A DNA stretch of 64,000 nucleotides, from contig JAQOXP010000051.1 of assembly GCA_037013685.1 (NCBI GenBank), positions 620,001 to 684,000 of the forward strand, in the 5' to 3' direction. Shown in pieces: positions 32,131-64,000 of this stretch; the first letter of the stretch is position 1, and every line of letters starts with the position of its first letter. The position numbers were made by a program, and so were the translations under genes. The notes under the pieces were generated by a model that worked only from the letters and a program-made list of their open reading frames with translations, searched no databases and was not told the origin of the DNA. This DNA is from Acridotheres tristis (lineage: Eukaryota > Chordata > Aves > Passeriformes > Sturnidae).

Positions 32131-32520
32131 CCGCGTCCCCTCCTTGCCACAGAAACCCCCTGAGCTCCCCCAAATCCCGCAGGAACCGGCCCAGAAACGG
32201 CTTGAGAGGCGCCGGGAGCGCTCGGGAGCCTTTCCCGGCTCTCTCCCACCATTCCCGGCCCCGTTTTTTGCCCAATTTTCCCCAATTTGCCCCAAATTTG
32301 CCGCAAATTTCCGCCTCCCGCAGCCGCTCCCCCCTCACGGGTTTCCCGCCGCGCCCCTCCTGGCCACGCCTCCCGCTGCGAGCCAGCCAATGGGAGCGCG
32401 GGGCGGGAAAACAGCCCGCCAATCAGCGGCTGGGGTAGCGTTTGAGTGACAGCTCTAGTGACCAATAGAAAGGCGGGACCGAGGGAAAGCGACCAATAGG
32501 AAGTGAGGGGCGGGGTAAAG
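32130..32520. promoter_or_regulatory. CpG- and CCAAT-rich promoter-like block between HAUS4 and MMP14
   Basis: A non-repetitive GC-rich island in otherwise tandem-repeat sequence. CCAAT boxes lie at 32387, 32419, 32462 and 32493, with GC boxes (GGGCGGG) nearby and a degenerate TGAGTGACAG at 32443. It could serve HAUS4 (whose first coding exon begins 3 kb to the left), MMP14 (1 kb to the right), or both. The open frames across it resemble nothing I recognise and may be 5' non-coding exon sequence. Confidence 0.5.
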
Positions 32521-32529
32521 CAGGCCCAG

Positions 32530-32820
32530 TTCATCCTAGTATGGCCCCAGTTTATCCCAGTATAACCTAGTGCCCTCCCAGTATAACCCAGTGCCCTCCC
32601 AGTCCCTCCCAGTAACTCCCAGTAACCCCCACCCCGCTCCCCAAAGGCTCCCAAGTATAAACCAATGCGGAGAGCTGAGGACTGGGAGTTACTGGGAGGG
32701 ACTGGGAGTTACTGGGAGGGACTGGGAGGGGGGTCCGGAGGTCACTGGGCTGAACTGGGCTGAACTGGGCTGAACTGGGATGAACTGGGATGAACTGGGA
32801 TGAACTGGGGCCTATCGGGA
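32530..32820. repeat. CCAGTATAAC then ACTGGGA minisatellite
   Basis: Orientation of the unit switches inside this short block: CCAGT up to about 32620, ACTGG from about 32680. Confidence 0.85.
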
Positions 32821-32823
32821 GCG

Positions 32824-32960
32824 GCCTTAAAGCGGCAACGCGCTCTTAAAGCGGCAACGCGCTCTTAAAGGGGCAACGCCCCTTCAGCGGGACCACCGAG
32901 TTCTTAAAGCGGCAACGGCGCCTTAAAAGGGCAACGAGGCCCCGCCCCCTTTAAGCCCCG
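32824..32960. repeat. CTTAAAGCGGCAACGCG tandem repeat
   Basis: About six GC-rich units of 20-25 bp with TTAAAG-G-GGCAACG core, about 600 bp upstream of the MMP14 start. It is followed by CCCCGCCCCCTTTAAGCCCC and TTAATTAGCGCGG motifs. Confidence 0.8.
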
Positions 32961-32999
32961 CCCACTCCTGGCTTTAATTAGCGCGGCCACGCCCCCAGC

Positions 33000-33448
33000 T
33001 CTTAATTAGCGGCACAAAACGACCCAAAAAAAGCTCCAGGAAGAAAAAAAAAAAAAAAAGCCCCAAAAATGGCCTCGGTTTGGGTGACGTCATTCCCCCC
33101 GCGGAGTCACCTGACCGGGGGTGGGGGTGGGGGAGGGGCTGACCACATCCTGTCCCCTCCCCCCCGCCAAAAAAAATAAATAAAAAAATTAAAAATAATT
33201 TAAATTTTTGGGGTGGGGAGTGGGGGGGGCGCCCCCCTTTTGATCCTCCCCCCCGCCAGGGGGCGCCAACACATCCCCACCCCCCCAACCCCCAAAATCA
33301 CCCAAAAAAAAACCCCAAAAAAAAACCCCAAAAAAACCCAAAATCCCGGTTTTTTTGTCTCCCGCTGCAGGCCCCTCCCCCATTTTCCAAGCCCCTCCCC
33401 CACCCACCACGGGATTAACTAATTTTTTTTTGGGGATTTTTTTTCGGG

Positions 33449-33483
<35 letters not shown>

Positions 33484-33502
33484 AAATCCGCCGCTCCCGG
33501 AG
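33000..33502. other. MMP14 5' region, low-complexity
   Basis: Poly-A, CCCCAAAAA and a T-run of about 30 interrupted by short GC-rich stretches. It likely holds the MMP14 5' UTR and core promoter, but I can place no transcription start or TATA box with confidence. Confidence 0.4.
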
Positions 33503-63745
<30,243 letters not shown>

Positions 63746-64000
63746 CGGCGGCCATCTTGGAGTGGGCGTGGCCGTTTCCGGGATTGGGGGGGAGGGGGGG
63801 TGAGGGAGGGGGGGGGTCATTTCCGGCCAATTTTTGAGGGTGCAATGTGGCCATTTTGAAAGGGGCGTGGCCATCTTGAAAGGGGCGTGGCCATCTTGAA
63901 TTGGGCGCGCAGCCATTTTTAGGTGGGTGCGGCCATTTTGAGTCGGGGCGGCCATTTTGAGGGAACCGGATGTAGCCATTTTGGGGTGGGAGCGGCCATT
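63746..64000. repeat. GGCCATCTTGAAAGGGGCGT array downstream of MMP14
   Basis: Nine GCCAT(C/T)TT motifs (63751, 63850, 63870, 63890, 63912, 63932, 63951, 63975 and, cut by the edge, 63995), mostly spaced about 20 bp. The motif resembles the YY1 site. No poly(A) signal for MMP14 was seen before the window ends. Confidence 0.75.

Noticed and set aside
32090..32449. Open frames of about 100 codons on both strands near 32.1-32.45 kb as a gene
   Set aside because: GC-rich frames with no recognisable family, overlapping on both strands in a CCAAT/CpG block; more likely promoter and 5' non-coding sequence.

Overview
The window looks like a piece of a bird microchromosome, probably one of the very GC-rich, gene-dense 'dot' chromosomes. 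It is vertebrate nuclear DNA. Small, extremely GC-rich coding exons sit as islands in tens of kilobases of tandem repeat, and three conserved vertebrate genes can be rebuilt exon by exon from splice signals and protein similarity. These are PRMT5 (minus strand, its first 8 coding exons, cut by the left edge), HAUS4 (minus strand, apparently complete, 8 coding exons) and MMP14 (plus strand, complete, 10 coding exons). Protein comparisons were made from memory of the families, not by search. Assignment to birds is inference from base composition, repeat style and gene content.

Layout. 1-5164 is PRMT5 intron 8, filled by an AT-rich repeat and a large ACTGG minisatellite. 5165-17520 holds PRMT5 coding exons 8 to 1 (residues 1-311, the N-terminal TIM-barrel half; the catalytic half lies left of base 1). 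17521-17920 is a promoter with regularly spaced CCAAT and TGATTGACAG-type elements. 18410-29177 is HAUS4, read leftwards toward PRMT5. 29178-33502 is the HAUS4/MMP14 intergenic region, with a 2 kb 20-mer satellite, a CpG/CCAAT-rich promoter-like block near 32.1-32.5 kb and short GC-rich repeats. 33503-63745 is MMP14, about 30 kb for a predicted 565-residue protein, with introns of up to 8 kb made of tandem repeats. 63746-64000 is a downstream array of GCCAT(C/T)TT elements.

Coding sequence is only about 3.7 kb of the 64 kb. PRMT5 (arginine methyltransferase), HAUS4 (augmin subunit) and MMP14 (membrane-type metalloproteinase) share no pathway that I can see; they are neighbours by synteny. From memory PRMT5 and HAUS4 are also adjacent and co-oriented in human 14q11.2 with MMP14 nearby, so the block is conserved although the order HAUS4-MMP14 appears rearranged.

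The most unusual content is how the repeats interact with the genes. Two PRMT5 exon edges, each with its splice site, have been captured and multiplied inside minisatellites. Several splice donors lie directly inside the minisatellite unit. A repeat-like segment of HAUS4 is open in frame and has no possible GT donor. The MMP14 hinge exon carries an apparent one-base shift in a poly-C tract. The PRMT5 promoter has five or six CCAAT/TALE composite modules with a fixed 21-22 bp offset.
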